A stretch of 6,305 nucleotides of DNA, from the NCBI GenBank assembly GCA_002376965.1, contig DFOV01000077.1, forward strand, positions 1 through 6,305. Direction: 5' to 3'. Below are positions 6,239 through 6,305 of this stretch, one piece after another. Source of the DNA: Gammaproteobacteria bacterium UBA3532 (GTDB lineage Bacteria; Pseudomonadota; Gammaproteobacteria; Enterobacterales; UBA3532). Within the stretch, counting starts at the first letter, position 1; every line of letters begins with the position of its first letter. The notes below the pieces were generated by a model. It was given only the letters and a program-made list of their open reading frames with translations, searched no databases and was not told where the DNA came from. The translations under genes and the position numbers were made by a program.

Positions 6239-6305
6239 AGCTTCCCTATCTTTGTTCCCCCTTATTGAATAGAAAACACCATCAAGCCCTCACATTTTTC
6301 CTTCG

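Larger units (their letters stand above)
5973..6305. other. Intergenic region upstream of the operon, no convincing gene
   Basis: No credible open frame with a ribosome binding site is found on either strand in these 333 nt. On the minus strand a short open stretch from the right edge ends at TAA (6264-6262) and reads KEKCEGLMVFSIQ; it could be the tail of a gene beyond the edge but is too short to call. The region holds the candidate promoter, the inverted repeat and the hairpin listed separately. Positions 6021-6050 are AT-rich (AATATATATCC), just upstream of the GNAT-nitrilase gene. None of the riboswitch signatures I looked for, such as c-di-GMP-I, were recognised. Confidence 0.6.

Noticed and set aside
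6213..6260. Rho-independent terminator or tRNA at the 6213-6238 hairpin
   Set aside because: No T-tract follows on either strand, and there is no cloverleaf or T-loop signature.

Overview
The window looks like chromosomal DNA from a Gram-negative gammaproteobacterium, perhaps an aquatic or marine one. The clues are family-level: a FapA/DUF342 protein, an AcpH-type acyl-carrier-protein phosphodiesterase, a GNAT-nitrilase fusion and mixed base composition with good Shine-Dalgarno sites. No species marker is visible. I see no tRNA, rRNA, CRISPR array, insertion sequence, integrase or phage gene.

Layout. Positions 1-1388 (minus strand) hold the first 462 codons of a FapA/DUF342-like beta-helix protein; its C-terminus lies beyond the left edge. 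A short divergent intergenic region (1389-1468) carries a good sigma70-like promoter pointing right. It leads to a short-chain dehydrogenase/reductase (SDR) at 1469-2329 (plus strand). The SDR is interrupted by one in-frame TGA directly after its catalytic YxxxK motif, so it is either a very young pseudogene, a recoded gene or a sequencing error. Its 3' end overlaps, tail to tail, the end of a three-gene minus-strand operon.

The operon reads right to left: a GNAT acetyltransferase fused to a carbon-nitrogen hydrolase (5972-4425), a leaderless PhoD-like metallophosphatase (4402-2921) and an AcpH-like ACP phosphodiesterase (2915-2301). Junctions are 22 nt and 5 nt, so co-transcription is very likely. 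The 333 nt upstream (5973-6305) contain no convincing gene but hold a candidate promoter, a perfect inverted repeat near the predicted transcription start and a separate GC-rich hairpin.

The most interesting point is the operon. AcpH-type enzymes release 4'-phosphopantetheine from ACP, a PhoD-like enzyme could remove a phosphate, and a nitrilase-superfamily amidase fused to an acetyl-CoA-dependent GNAT could act on an amide or amine product. A phosphopantetheine turnover route is therefore a testable but speculative reading. The other main observation is the nonsense codon in the SDR.
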